A DNA stretch of 64,000 nt. Source: Atopomonas sediminilitoris (GTDB lineage Bacteria; Pseudomonadota; Gammaproteobacteria; Pseudomonadales; Pseudomonadaceae). Positions 28,007 through 41,086 of the stretch are shown here, piece after piece. Position 1 is the first letter of the stretch; every line of letters starts with the position of its first letter. The notes below the pieces were generated by a model. The model saw only the letters and a program-made list of their open reading frames with translations, was not told the origin of the DNA and ran no database searches. The position numbers were made by a program, and so were the translations under genes. The stretch covers positions 210,911 through 274,910 of the forward strand of contig NZ_JAKUMM010000001.1 of NCBI RefSeq assembly GCF_022601735.1, given 5' to 3'.

Positions 28007-28708
28007 TCACCAAGGAATCGTTTGGCCTTGCCAGTCAACAAACCAGGCTTTACCAGCAGGTTGCTGACGCAGCTCTTCGACGCGCTTTAGCAGACACCCT
28101 GCCACGAAATCAGGACTAAACAACTTCTCTGCAGGCACACCGCGCTGAAAGGGTTTCGACAATGGCGAGTCCATCGTGCCTGGCTGAAACAACATCAAAC
28201 GCACCTCGGGCGCACGGCGCGCATACTCCACGGCAGCCGTCTGCACCAGCATATTGAGCGCGGCTTTACTGGCGCGATAGGCATACCAACCGCCTAATGC
28301 ATTGTCACCAATACTGCCGACGCGGGCCGAGCACACTACGATATTGGCGTGCGCGTTTTTCACAATGGGCAGCAAGTGTTTCAAGCACAACACTGGTAAT
28401 GCCGCGTTGATACGCATTAGCGCCAGAAGAGCCTCAATATCCAGCTCATCAATGCGCTTTTCGGGGGCAAACTCCACTCCATGTAACTGCCCAACACAAA
28501 TCAGCACATGGCTGATGTGATAACCCTCGTCCTGCCATTGTGATAATCCGCGCAACAAACTGGCTTCATCGCCCTGCCAACCACATAAGCGCGGATCATC
28601 GCCTGGCTCACGCGTGAGTCCACGGTAATCATCGCCTCGTGCCAACGCAGCACGGCACACCGCTTGACCTAACGCACTGCGTGCGCCAATCACCAACCAG
28701 CGCTGCAT
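28007..28708 (-). CDS. Short-chain dehydrogenase/reductase (CsgA-like)
   Basis: A 233-residue SDR. The nucleotide-binding opening is WLVIGARSALGQAVCRAAL (G-x-x-S-x-x-G type), the central CSARVGSIGDN provides the catalytic Ser region, and YAYRASK holds the Tyr-x-x-x-Lys dyad. The C-terminal FVDWQGQTIPW is typical of the CsgA-like subgroup in Pseudomonas. Cytosolic oxidoreductase, substrate unknown. It lies divergent from the second RND operon, across 118 bp. Confidence 0.88.
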   Translation of the reverse strand: MQRWLVIGARSALGQAVCRAALARGDDYRGLTREPGDDPRLCGWQGDEASLLRGLSQWQDEGYHISHVLICVGQLHGVEFAPEKRIDELDIEALLALMRINAALPVLCLKHLLPIVKNAHANIVVCSARVGSIGDNALGGWYAYRASKAALNMLVQTAAVEYARRAPEVRLMLFQPGTMDSPLSKPFQRGVPAEKLFSPDFVAGCLLKRVEELRQQPAGKAWFVDWQGQTIPW

Positions 28709-28826
28709 ACAAACTCCTCATACTGATCAAGCTGCCTATATACGCCACACTAACGATGGCAGCTTAGTGACCCTGGCGCCAAGATTTGCCTAGAATGCGC
28801 TTGGCCTAACACGATGGATTGAACGC

Positions 28827-30025
28827 ATGACAGCAAGCGCAACGACACGCAACAGTAGCTGGATGGGGCGCGGCAACGGGCGCTGGTTAGCTGCGCTGAT
28901 TGTATTGCTGGGGGCGGCCATTTTAAGCGCGGCCATCGTTTTCAAGCCTGAAGCACCGAAAAAGCCGCAGCCCAACCGCCTGCCATTGGTGGATGTGCTG
29001 CCGCTGTCTGCCGCAGACATCACCTTGAGCGTATACAGCCAAGGCAGCGTGCAGGCGCGCAATGCCACCGCGCTAGTCGCTGAAGTCGCCGGTGAGGTGA
29101 TTGAGTTAGCCCCCGCCTTTGAAGCCGGCGGCGTGTTTGCTCAAGGCGATGTGTTGCTGCGCATTGATCCGCACGACTACCAAGTGGCCGTGCAACAAGC
29201 TGACGCCGCGCTGGCCAGCGCCAGCGCCAAGCTGGCCGAAGAGCTTGGCCGCGCAGAAGTTGCCCGCCGCGAATGGGCCAGCCTGATCAAACAAGGGCGC
29301 AAGCCCAGCGATTTAGCCTTGCGCAAACCGTTTGTTGACCAAGCACGCGCGGCCGTCAGCTCGTCGACGGCCGACTTAGCCGCCGCCAAACGAAAGCTTG
29401 CCCGCACACAAATTCGCGCACCCTATGCCGGCATGGTGCGGCAGCGGCAGGCCGATCTTGGTCAGTACATGAACATTGGTACGCCGCTGGGGATGATCTT
29501 CGCCACCGAGGTCGCTGAAATACGCCTGCCGATTCCCGAACATGAGCTGCCATTCTTGTACTCGGCCAATGCGCAAAGCTTGGCCAGCCAGCAACCGGTC
29601 AGCTTAAGCGCGCAATACGGCGGCACCCGCGTTGAGTGGCCCGCCCACATAGTGCGCAGCGAAGGCACCGTGGATGAGCGCAACCGCATGCACTACTTGG
29701 TGGCCCAAGTCAGCGACCCCTACGCCCTCGCGCCGAACAACCCACTGCCGCCACTGAAGGTAGGCAGCTTTGTGCAGGCGCGGATTGAGGGACAAACCCT
29801 GCAACAGGTTTACCGCGCACCGCGCACACTGCTGCGCGGCGACCGCCAACTGCTGGTGGCCGATGCCGACAATCGCCTACAACTGCGCACGCTAACATTG
29901 CTGCGCAGCAGCCAACGGTGGCTGTACTTCCAGCAAGGCACGCAAGCCGGTGACCGCGCCGTGCTCACCGCACTTGAGCTGCCAGTGCCCGGCACCTTGG
30001 TGCAAATCAAACCTGAGGTCAGCCC

Positions 30026-30029
<4 letters not shown>
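28827..30029 (+). CDS. RND efflux adaptor (HlyD/MFP family), second system
   Basis: A 400-residue membrane-fusion protein with an N-terminal signal-anchor (WLAALIVLLGAAILSAAIVF) and no lipobox. The lipoyl half-motif EVAGEVIELAPAFEAGGVFAQGDVLLRIDPHDYQV, the helical hairpin (about 115-195) and RTQIRAPYAGMVRQRQADLGQYM are all seen. It overlaps the permease gene by four bases (ATGA). As in the first system no outer-membrane channel is adjacent. Confidence 0.92.
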
Positions 30030-33165
<3,136 letters not shown>

Positions 33166-33169
<4 letters not shown>

Positions 33170-34842
33170 CGCGTCTTTTTACCGGTAGCTTGGTGCTGTG
33201 CGCTGCCTTGCTGAGCAGCGCTTGCTCGCCACCGAGCGATACCCCACAACAGATCTTTTTTGGTGGGCCGATCCTCACGCTCGACCCAGCCCAACCACAG
33301 GTCGAAGCGCTGGCCATCCGTGACGGGGTGATCAGCGCCCTTGGCACAGCCGCCGAGATACGCGCCCTTGCCGGAGCAGACACACAACAAACTGATCTCA
33401 AGGGCCGCACCTTGCTGCCAGGCTTTATCGCCGCCCACGAGCACCCCACGTTAACCGCGGTGTTTGGCGGCGTGATTGATCTCAGCGGTTTTCGCCATCG
33501 CAGCAGCGCGGCGGTGTGGCAAGCACTGCGCGAGGGCGTCCAAGCGGGTGAGCGCGGCGAATGGCTGTACGGCATGGGCATTGACCCGATCTTAGTACCC
33601 GAGCTGCGTATGCCCACCCGCGCCCTGCTGGACGAAATCGCGCCCGATCAGCCTTTGGTGTTGATTTCGCAAACCTTGCACTCGTTCTGGGCCAACTCAG
33701 CCGCTTTTGCCGCCGCCGGCATCGACCAACACACGGAAGACCCGGGCCACGGCTCCTACTACGAGAAAGACAGCAACGGCGAACTCACCGGGTTTATCGC
33801 CGAAAGCGCCGCCGCCAAGCCACTGCTGGCCGAATTGCAGTCGCCCCTGCGCATGCTCGGGCGTTACGAAGCCGCGCTGGACGAGCTATTAGCCGCAGGC
33901 TTTACCAGCGTGGCCTCCCAAGGCTACAACGTGCCCAGTTGGATGGCCCGTTACGCGGCCCTGCGTAACGGAAAGCCGCGTATCCGCCAGTATTTTTACC
34001 TGACCGAAAGCGAATTGGACGCCCTGCCCGATTCAGCGGAAAACGGCGATGCGTTTTTCCGCGTGCAAGGCGTTAAGTTGTGGCACGACGGCTCGCCCTA
34101 CACCGGCAGCATGTACCTGCAACAGAACTACCTAAATAACGCCCTGACGCTAACGCTGGGCATGCCGAGCAACAGCCGTGGCAAAGCGATGCTGGCGCCC
34201 CAAGCGTTTGCGCAACAACTGCAACAACTCACCGAGCAAGGCTGGCAGGTGTCGATTCACAGCCAAGGCGATGCTTCGAACAGTGAGGTGGCACAGGCCA
34301 TCGCCCAGCTCAAGCAACCTACAAGCCGGCCGCTGCGCTTGGAGCACAGCCTGTTATTGCCGCCAAGTCTGATGCCGCAATTGGCGGCAGCAGGCGTCAG
34401 TCCAAGCTTTCACATCAACCACATTTTGTATTACGGCGATGCGCTAGATCAGGCCATCATCGGCCCCGAACGGGCGCAACAAGTGCTGCCCGTGCGCCGC
34501 GCCTTTGAGCTGGGCATGCACCCCACCCTGCACGCCGACAGCCCGATGTTTGCGGCCAATGCCTTTAGCCTGATGCAAACCGCCATCACCCGCCGCACTC
34601 AAAGCGGTTTAGTCCTCGGCGCCGATCAAGCCATTTCGCCTGAACAAGCACTGCAAGCGATGACCATCAACGGCGCGTATCAATTAGGGATTGCCGAGCA
34701 AACCGGCAGCTTAGCGGTCGGCAAATGGGCGGACTTTCAAATCCTCTCCGGCAACCCACTGACCAGCGCCGCCAGCACACTTACCGATTTACGCCACGAG
34801 GCGGTCTTTGTGCAGGGGCGACAAGTTTATCCAGCACAATGA
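33166..34842 (+). CDS. Periplasmic lipoprotein amidohydrolase (YtcJ-like)
   Basis: A 558-residue metal-dependent hydrolase. The signal peptide ends at LLSSAC (lipobox; Cys about 22), so the enzyme faces the periplasm. The amidohydrolase-3 domain shows GRTLLPGFIAAHEHPTL (first metal motif, H-x-H), HSQGDAS, and LHADSPMF with the late Asp. Family members hydrolyse amides, ureas or esters; the substrate is not known. The ATG at 33166 is chosen because it overlaps the RND stop codon (ATGA) and gives the lipoprotein signal. Coupling a periplasmic hydrolase to an efflux pump suggests they act on the same compound, which is inference. Confidence 0.85.
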
Positions 34843-34953
34843 GCTGATAAGCCCTGAGTTATCACTCAGATAAATAATACAACTGCCGCCCCTCTTGGCG
34901 CGTTGCCGCCTACACTCATGTCTTTGCCAATCCTCTCGCGCAAGGACCTCATC

Positions 34954-35931
34954 ATGTTGAAAGCTCATTACGACCATCGCGGCCCCGTTCCTCAGGATGT
35001 CATCAGCGCTGAGCCCCTGACCCTGCCGGCACTTGGCGCGACCCAGGCGCGGGTCAAAGTGTTGGCCAGCCCGATTAACCCTTCCGACGTACTGACCCTC
35101 ACCGGTCAATACGGCATGTTGCCGCCACTACCAGCGGTGGGCGGCAATGAAGGTGTCGGCGAAGTGGTTAAAGTGGGTGCCGAGGTTAAGCACTTAAAGG
35201 CCGGCCAAATGGTGCTGCTGCCGGTTGGCTGCGGTACTTGGGTTAGCCAACTGCAAGCCGAAGCCAAGCAGTTGATCCCCCTGCCGGCGGGCGATGCCAA
35301 ACAACTGGCGATGATGACCATCAACCCGCCGACCGCGCTGCTGATGCTGACTCAGTTTGTTGATCTCAAGCCCGGTGATTGGGTCATCCAAAACGCGGCT
35401 AACTCAGCCGTGGGTGGTTATTTGATTCAACTGGCCAAAATCAAAGGCCTAAAGACCATCAACGTGGTGCGCCGTGACAGTGCCGTCGATGCAGTAAAAG
35501 CCCAAGGTGCCGACGTCGTGCTGGTGGATGGCCCTGATCTGCCTAAGCGCGTTGCCGCCGCCACGAACAAAGCCCCGGTCATGCTGGGTATCGACGCCGT
35601 CGGCGGTGCAGCCACCGACCATGTCGCCGCCTCGCTCAGCCAAGGTGGCGTGCTGGTGAACTACGGCATGATGAGCGGCGAACCTTGCCAAGTGTCGCCG
35701 GCGTCGTTCGTGTTCCGCGATGTCACCTTAAAAGGTTTCTGGCTGGCCCAGTGGTTCCAAAAAGCCACGCCCGAAGAGCAAATGAAAGTGTTTGGCGAAC
35801 TCACAGGGCTGATCGCCAGCGGCCAACTGACTAGCCGCATCCATGCCTGCTACCCGCTGGAGCAGATCAAAGAAGCCGTCACCGCCGCAGCTGCCGGCGA
35901 GCGCGATGGCAAAATCCTGATCACGCCGTAA
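34954..35931 (+). CDS. Zinc-independent MDR oxidoreductase (quinone/enoyl reductase-like)
   Basis: A 325-residue medium-chain dehydrogenase/reductase without the catalytic Zn ligands. It has the N-terminal substrate domain (VKVLASPINPSDVLTLTGQYG, then VGGNEGVGEV) and the Rossmann motif NAANSAVGGYLIQLAKIKGLKTINVVRR. The pattern is closest to 2-enoyl thioester reductase (MECR/ETR) and NADPH:quinone reductases. AAGGA lies 7 nt before ATG 34954; an earlier in-frame ATG at 34903 has no site. Its terminator follows directly. Confidence 0.88.
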   Translation: MLKAHYDHRGPVPQDVISAEPLTLPALGATQARVKVLASPINPSDVLTLTGQYGMLPPLPAVGGNEGVGEVVKVGAEVKHLKAGQMVLLPVGCGTWVSQLQAEAKQLIPLPAGDAKQLAMMTINPPTALLMLTQFVDLKPGDWVIQNAANSAVGGYLIQLAKIKGLKTINVVRRDSAVDAVKAQGADVVLVDGPDLPKRVAAATNKAPVMLGIDAVGGAATDHVAASLSQGGVLVNYGMMSGEPCQVSPASFVFRDVTLKGFWLAQWFQKATPEEQMKVFGELTGLIASGQLTSRIHACYPLEQIKEAVTAAAAGERDGKILITP

Positions 35932-35944
35932 CCGCAACGCTAAA

Positions 35945-35983
35945 AAAAGCCCCTCAGCGTGTTGCGCGCTGAGGGGCTTTCTT
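35945..35983. terminator. Bidirectional terminator between MDR gene and rarD
   Basis: AAAGCCCCTCAGCG / CGCTGAGGGGCTTT stem with A and T runs on the two sides, between two convergent genes and able to serve both. Confidence 0.9.
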
Positions 35984-35994
35984 ATTCATCTCAC

Positions 35995-36921
35995 TTAATT
36001 GGCCGCCACCACCAATCCCGCCAAACGCTGCTTGTTTAATACATACACGCTATCTACCACGCTGATCAGTACGGCTAGCCAAATCGGGCCGTAGGTCAGC
36101 AAGCTTTGCCACGTCAGGGTTTCGCCCAACCACAGCCAAGCCATTAGAAAAATCAGAATCGGCTCGACGTAACTCAAAATCCCAAACAAGCCAAAGGGCA
36201 ACAACCGACTGGCCGAAAGGTACAGCACAAACGCTGCAGCACTGAGCACGCCCAGCCCCGGCAGCAACCACCACAGCGCAGGCGTCGCCCACAGTTGCGC
36301 CGCATGATTGGGCAGCCACAGTAAGTAAGCCACGGCAAAGGGCACCAAGATAAACATCTCAAGTGTCAGCCCCACCAAGGGCTGTAATTGCAGGTGTCGG
36401 CGCAGCATAAAATACGGCGGATAAACCAGCGCTACCCACAAGCTCACCCATGAAAACGCGCGGGTTAGCCACAACTCATGCGCCACGCCTAACAAGGCCA
36501 CCGCCACGGCCAGGCTTTGCAGCGGGCGCAAACGTTCGCCATAAAACACCCTACCCGCCAAGACCATGGTTAAGGGCAGCAAGAAATAGCCGAGCGACAT
36601 ATCCAACGTCAGCCCTTGCAGCGGTGCCCATAAAAACAACCACCACTGCGTGGCCATTAACAGAGTTGCCAGCACGATCAGCATTAAACGCTTGGGCATG
36701 ACGCGCAAGGTTTGCAGTTCAGCCCACAGCTCAGCACTGCGGCCGCGCCAATAAATCAGCACCATCACCGCCGGTAACGTACCGACCACGCGCCACGCCA
36801 AAATCGCTTGGCCATCCAACGGCGCAAGCCAGAATACATACGCAGGAATCACCGCAAACAAGCACGATGCCACCACCGACCACAGCACGCCGGCGCCTGA
36901 TAAAGCCGCGGTTGCTTGCAT
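35995..36921 (-). CDS. rarD: RarD-type EamA transporter
   Basis: A 308-residue ten-helix membrane protein of the EamA/DMT superfamily, RarD branch. Seen are GVLWSVVASCLFAVIPAYVFWLAPL at the N terminus, WWLFLWAPLQGLTLDMSLGYFLLPL, GERLRPLQSLAVAVALLGV, and the C-terminal repeat FVLYLSASRLLPFGLFGILSYVEPI with E-x-L-T-W. Homologues are annotated as chloramphenicol-sensitive protein; the true substrate is uncertain. Single-gene unit ending at the shared terminator. Confidence 0.9.
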   Translation of the reverse strand: MQATAALSGAGVLWSVVASCLFAVIPAYVFWLAPLDGQAILAWRVVGTLPAVMVLIYWRGRSAELWAELQTLRVMPKRLMLIVLATLLMATQWWLFLWAPLQGLTLDMSLGYFLLPLTMVLAGRVFYGERLRPLQSLAVAVALLGVAHELWLTRAFSWVSLWVALVYPPYFMLRRHLQLQPLVGLTLEMFILVPFAVAYLLWLPNHAAQLWATPALWWLLPGLGVLSAAAFVLYLSASRLLPFGLFGILSYVEPILIFLMAWLWLGETLTWQSLLTYGPIWLAVLISVVDSVYVLNKQRLAGLVVAAN

Positions 36922-37084
36922 CTGCTACCCCTTTTCGTCTTGCCTACAGCATAGACCGCCATTGCAACCGAGCCGATAGCGCTAACACAAACACAGCCAA
37001 GGCCTAAGCAAGCAGCACAGCGGTTAACAGGGCTATGTACTGATAGACCTCGACGGAAAACGTCTCAGCCAATCCTTAAAACAC

Positions 37085-37110
37085 AAAAGCCCCGCACTGG
37101 CGGGGCCTTT
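37085..37110 (-). terminator. Terminator of the alcohol dehydrogenase gene
   Basis: AAAAGCCCCGC / GCGGGGCCTTT, read on the minus strand as GGCCCCGC-CAGT-GCGGGGCTTTTG, 15 bp beyond the stop codon. The remaining 36922-37084 stretch shows no gene. Confidence 0.85.
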
Positions 37111-37124
37111 AAGGTGAAGGTTAA

Positions 37125-38129
37125 TCAGTCGCGACTCAGCACCACGCGGTAACGCGCGTGCCCCGACTCCACCCGCGCCATCGCCTCATTGACTTGCTCA
37201 AAGGCAAAATGCTCGGTTTGGGCGCGAATGCCGTGTTGGGCGGCAAAGGCCAGCATGTCGGCCATCACTTGCGGGCTGCCCACCGGTGAGGCGGAGACCG
37301 AACGCTGCTTCATGAGCATTGGGAACACATTGAGCTGCAAAGGCTCCAACGTGGCGCCGACCAAGTGCAAACGCCCTTTGGGTTTGAGTGCGCCGATGTA
37401 GCTATTCCAATCCAACTTGACGTTAACCGTCGACAAAATCAGATCAAACTGACCGGCCACGGCCTTCAACGCCTTAGGGTCACGCGAGTCAATCACGTGA
37501 TGTGCGCCTAAATCGCGAGCCTCCTGCGCTTTGCTTTGGCTGGAAGAAAAAGCCGTGACCTCACAGCCCCACGCACGCACGAACTGCAACGCCAAATGAC
37601 CCAAGCCGCCAATCCCGATCACCGCGACTTTATCGGTCGGCTTAATGTCGAACTGCACTAACGGGTTAAACACTGTGATACCGGCGCAAAGCAGCGGACC
37701 GGCGCTGGCCATATCCAACCCCTCCGGCAGTGCAATCACACTGGCCGCTTGCGCGCGCACCTTATCGGCAAAACCACCGTGGCGACCGATGATGGTGCCC
37801 TGGGCCTGATCACACAGGTTGTGATCGCCACCCATGCAGGTCGAGCACGTCATGCAATAACCGGCTTGCCAACCCAAGCCTACCGCTTGGCCAATTTTTA
37901 AATGAGTCACCTGGGCGCCCAACGCACTGACAGTGCCGACCACCTCATGACCGGGCACCAAGGGATAACGGCTCATGCCCCACTCGTTTTGCCACATGGA
38001 TAAGTCACTGTGGCAAATACCGCAGTGCTGCACGGCAATCTCCACATCGTGACTGGCCAGCGGGCCCGGATCAAAGCTGATTGGTTCGAACGTTCCGCCG
38101 GTTGTAGTAGCCGCATAAGCTGTGATCAT
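37125..38129 (-). CDS. NAD(P)-dependent zinc alcohol/aldehyde dehydrogenase (YahK-like)
   Basis: A 334-residue zinc MDR enzyme of the cinnamyl alcohol dehydrogenase/YahK class. Catalytic zinc ligands C39 (CGICHSD) and H61 (GHEVVG) and a structural-zinc loop CMTCSTCMGGDHNLC are present. The nucleotide-binding motif is GIGGLGHLALQFVRAWG. Family members reduce aldehydes with NADPH; the exact substrate is unknown. It is divergent from the PAS-GGDEF gene across 223 bp that hold an inverted repeat (38242-38257). Confidence 0.9.
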   Translation of the reverse strand: MITAYAATTTGGTFEPISFDPGPLASHDVEIAVQHCGICHSDLSMWQNEWGMSRYPLVPGHEVVGTVSALGAQVTHLKIGQAVGLGWQAGYCMTCSTCMGGDHNLCDQAQGTIIGRHGGFADKVRAQAASVIALPEGLDMASAGPLLCAGITVFNPLVQFDIKPTDKVAVIGIGGLGHLALQFVRAWGCEVTAFSSSQSKAQEARDLGAHHVIDSRDPKALKAVAGQFDLILSTVNVKLDWNSYIGALKPKGRLHLVGATLEPLQLNVFPMLMKQRSVSASPVGSPQVMADMLAFAAQHGIRAQTEHFAFEQVNEAMARVESGHARYRVVLSRD

Positions 38130-38241
38130 GGTGCGCTCCTTGAACTAAAAGTGGCTGACGACAACGCGCAAGCCGCTGCAGGTGACATCAGTCTAGCCAG
38201 ATAAAGCCCCGCGCCAAACCGAAGAACAGCAGACTGATAAG

Positions 38242-38257
38242 GTGTCATTAGTGACAC
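38242..38257. promoter_or_regulatory. Inverted repeat in the dehydrogenase / diguanylate cyclase promoter region
   Basis: GTGTCA-TTAG-TGACAC, a perfect 6-4-6 inverted repeat in the 223-bp divergent intergenic stretch, 112 bp from the dehydrogenase ATG and 95 bp from the GGDEF ATG. A likely operator for a dimeric regulator of either gene; the protein is not known. Confidence 0.4.
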
Positions 38258-38352
38258 TGGTCGGACTGAAGGAACTTTAATGGCGATATGCCACTGCACT
38301 TGGCATACTTCGCGCTTATATATGTCAGAAATATCGACGCCAAAATACCGCC

Positions 38353-40008
38353 ATGTCTGAATTCATTGTTGCATCACTGGCCATCCTGTTTGCCCTCGGC
38401 CTCTTGGGCAACTTGTGGTACGCGCGCTTGGCGCGTCGGCGCATGCTGCAGCGCTGGCCAGAAGCCCTGCTGCTGGTCAATCAACAAGGCGTGATCGCGC
38501 AGTGCAATCAACAGGCTTGCTTCCTGCTCAGCATCCCGCGTGAGCAATTACTGCAAAGCACGCTAGAAAGCTTGTTTGGCCCGCAAAACCTGACCATCGG
38601 TGCTGGCTTGGTGCGCTTAAAGCACGCGCAAGGCATTCCTCTGCATTTGCAAGTGAGCCAATGGTCAAAGCAGCGCAAAACCTTTCTTCTGCGCTTACGC
38701 AATTTGAGCGAAGCCGAAGTTGAGCTGCCGGATTTACGGCAAAACGCCAAGCTCTTGCAGCGCAGCGCACTGGATGCCGGCATCGCCGCTTGGAGCTGGG
38801 ACCCCGCCAGCAATGAGCTGCACTGGAGCGAAGAAGTGTTTCGCCTGCTGCACCTCGACCCGCACAGCTTTACCCCCACCTATGAGAATTATCTGGCCTT
38901 AATTCACGAAGAAGACCGTGATGAGGTGCATCACGCGGCACAAGCAGCCCTCAAAAGCCCCAAGCCTTACAGCATGGAATACCGCATTGCGCGCGGCGAC
39001 GGCGAGTTGTTGACGCTGCTTGAGCACAACCACATGCAGTTCAATCTCGATGGCAGCCTGCATGCGGTGTGGGGCACAGTGACCGATGTCACCGAGCGCT
39101 TACGTCTGGAAAAACGCCTGAACCTCTCAAGCCTCGCCGTTGAGGCTTGCACCCAAGGCGTCTTGATCTGCGATGGTGATTTCCAACCCTTACTGATCAA
39201 CCCGGCCTTCTGCCGCATGACCGGCTTCCCTGAAGAGGCATTGCTGGAGCCCGGCTGGTCAATGCTTAGCCACAGCCGAGAAACTCCAGAAGATAGCCTT
39301 GCCGCACTGGAGGAACACCTCGGCGGCGAACGCTGGTATGGCGAACTGTGGCTGCATGGCATCAAAGGCCGCAGCCGTTCAGTATTGGCCTCGCGCAGCT
39401 TGAGTCGCGATGAAGCCGGCAATGTTGAATACCGCGTGTATATCTGCACCGATATTACCCAGCTCAAACTGCAACAAGAGCAACTGCAGCGCTTGGCCTA
39501 TCGCGACCCGCTCACTGGCTTACCCAACCGTTTATTGTTTGACGATCGCCTGCTGCAATCGCTGCAACTGTGCGAACGTCAAGGCAAAAAACTGGCGCTG
39601 GCATTTATCGACCTCAACGGTTTTAAGGCGATTAACGACACCCTAGGCCACCATGCGGGTGATCGCTTACTGTGCGAAATCGGCGAAACCTTGCTAACAC
39701 AGGTACGGCAAAGTGACACCGTGGCACGCTGGGGCGGCGATGAGTTCGCCATTTTAATGCCGGCCTGCGGCGAGCCTGCCGATGTCCTTGAGCGGCTGGA
39801 CGCCCTAGCGCACAGCCTGCGCCAAACCGTGCACGGCGATAACGACCAGCAACTGCCGGTCAGCGCCAGTATTGGCGTGGCTTTCTTCCCCGCAGACGCC
39901 GCCAACATGGAGCAATTGCTGCGCGTGGCCGATCAGCGCATGTACATCGCCAAGCGCGAGCAAAGCACCCTGTGCGCCGCTGGCCCCGATAACACCGAAA
40001 CGGTCTAA
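38353..40008 (+). CDS. PAS-domain diguanylate cyclase
   Basis: A 551-residue protein that should make cyclic di-GMP from two GTP. An N-terminal helix (FIVASLAILFALGLLGNLWYA) anchors it in the membrane. Three PAS-like segments follow (about 35-120, 130-245 with WSWDPASNELHWSEEVFRLLHLDP, and 250-370), then the GGDEF domain (about 380-540). The active site GGDEF is at 461-465 and the inhibitory site RQSD (RxxD) at 452-455, so product inhibition is expected. No EAL domain. The signal sensed by the PAS domains is unknown. Confidence 0.93.
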   Translation: MSEFIVASLAILFALGLLGNLWYARLARRRMLQRWPEALLLVNQQGVIAQCNQQACFLLSIPREQLLQSTLESLFGPQNLTIGAGLVRLKHAQGIPLHLQVSQWSKQRKTFLLRLRNLSEAEVELPDLRQNAKLLQRSALDAGIAAWSWDPASNELHWSEEVFRLLHLDPHSFTPTYENYLALIHEEDRDEVHHAAQAALKSPKPYSMEYRIARGDGELLTLLEHNHMQFNLDGSLHAVWGTVTDVTERLRLEKRLNLSSLAVEACTQGVLICDGDFQPLLINPAFCRMTGFPEEALLEPGWSMLSHSRETPEDSLAALEEHLGGERWYGELWLHGIKGRSRSVLASRSLSRDEAGNVEYRVYICTDITQLKLQQEQLQRLAYRDPLTGLPNRLLFDDRLLQSLQLCERQGKKLALAFIDLNGFKAINDTLGHHAGDRLLCEIGETLLTQVRQSDTVARWGGDEFAILMPACGEPADVLERLDALAHSLRQTVHGDNDQQLPVSASIGVAFFPADAANMEQLLRVADQRMYIAKREQSTLCAAGPDNTETV

Positions 40009-40083
40009 AACGTAGGCACTGCGTATTACCTGCACCGCCCGCTGAGCGCCGACAATGGGACTCCACTGACGGAGGAACACCCC

Positions 40084-40665
40084 ATGCCTGCGAAAAAAAT
40101 TCTGCTGTTGGTTGGCGACTACGCCGAAGATTACGAAACTATGGTGCCGTTTCAGGCCCTGAAGATGGTCGGCCATCAGGTTGATGCCGTATGCCCCAAC
40201 AAGGTGGCTGGTGACAGCGTGCGCACCGCGATTCATGACTTTGAAGGCGACCAAACCTACAGCGAAAAGCCCGGCCATAACTTCGTGCTCAACGCCGACT
40301 TCAGCCAAGTCAAAGCCGCAGACTACGACGCGCTAGTCATCCCCGGCGGTCGTGCGCCCGAGTACCTGCGCCTCAATCCAGAGGTGCTGCAACTGGTGCG
40401 CGAGATTAACGCCGCCGGCAAGCCGATTGCAGCGGTATGCCACGGCGCGCAACTGCTTAGCGCTGCTGGCATCCTCGAAGGCCGTGCGTGCAGCGCGTAT
40501 CCTGCCTGCGCCCCGGAAGTCCGCGCTGCTCACGGCGAGTACGTCGACATTCCCGTTGACCAAGCCCATCGCGATGGCAACTTGATCACCGCACCCGCTT
40601 GGCCGGCGCACCCAGCCTGGCTCGCCCTGTTTCTTGAAGCACTGGGCACCCAAATCAGCCACTAA
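40084..40665 (+). CDS. DJ-1/PfpI-family protein
   Basis: A 193-residue class I glutamine-amidotransferase-like protein of the DJ-1/PfpI group. Nucleophilic C119 with H120 in AVCHGAQLL and the partner E15 near the N terminus are conserved, as in stress-related glyoxalase/protease-like members. Cytosolic. GGAGGA lies 8 nt before the ATG. Single gene with its own terminator; the precise reaction is uncertain. Confidence 0.88.
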   Translation: MPAKKILLLVGDYAEDYETMVPFQALKMVGHQVDAVCPNKVAGDSVRTAIHDFEGDQTYSEKPGHNFVLNADFSQVKAADYDALVIPGGRAPEYLRLNPEVLQLVREINAAGKPIAAVCHGAQLLSAAGILEGRACSAYPACAPEVRAAHGEYVDIPVDQAHRDGNLITAPAWPAHPAWLALFLEALGTQISH

Positions 40666-40675
40666 GCGCTCGAAC

Positions 40676-40706
40676 AAAACCGCCGCTTTCAAGTAGCGGC
40701 GGTTTT
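40676..40706 (+). terminator. Terminator of the PfpI-family gene
   Basis: AAAACCGCCGCT / AGCGGCGGTTTT around a 7-nt loop, 11 bp after the stop codon. Confidence 0.88.
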
Positions 40707-40771
40707 GCACCTCGCCAAAAGCTGTGCCAGAGTGGCCCCACCATCCGCAAAGGTTCACGTGCGAGGCCATC

Positions 40772-41065
40772 ATGTGTGAGATTTATGTCAAAGCCGATCC
40801 TGCGCTGTACCGTAAGCGCCGTCGCTCGCTGCGTGTGGGCGGCGTGGTCACTACGCTGAGCCTAGAGAACCAATTCTGGGATACGTTGGAAGAAATGGCT
40901 GCCGGCGAGCACATCAGCATGGCGCAGCTAATCAGCAAGCTCTACCAAGAAGTGATGGATTATCACGGTGAAGTGAGCAACTTTGCCTCGTTCTTGCGCG
41001 TGTGCTGCATGCGCTACACCCGCGAAGTGTTACCGCTGCAAGCCGCTGCGCGTCAAGCCAGTTAA
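40772..41065 (+). CDS. Ribbon-helix-helix DNA-binding protein
   Basis: A 97-residue protein with a ribbon-helix-helix domain of the RHH_4 type: the strand SLRVGGVVTTLSLENQFWDTLEEMA is followed by helices EHISMAQLISKLYQEVM. The C terminus (LRVCCMRYTREVLPLQ) is typical of this group in Pseudomonas. It probably binds DNA as a dimer; targets are unknown. The ATG at 40772 has GAGG 5 nt upstream and begins MCEIYVKADPALYRKR, the usual opening of these proteins. Confidence 0.8.
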   Translation: MCEIYVKADPALYRKRRRSLRVGGVVTTLSLENQFWDTLEEMAAGEHISMAQLISKLYQEVMDYHGEVSNFASFLRVCCMRYTREVLPLQAAARQAS

Positions 41066-41086
41066 CCCGCCCGACGCGCATGGCAT

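Noticed and set aside
27729..28013. 94-codon minus frame between the SDR and the 27509 gene
   Set aside because: Overlaps the recognised 27509-27856 gene in another frame; Arg/Leu-rich with no domain.
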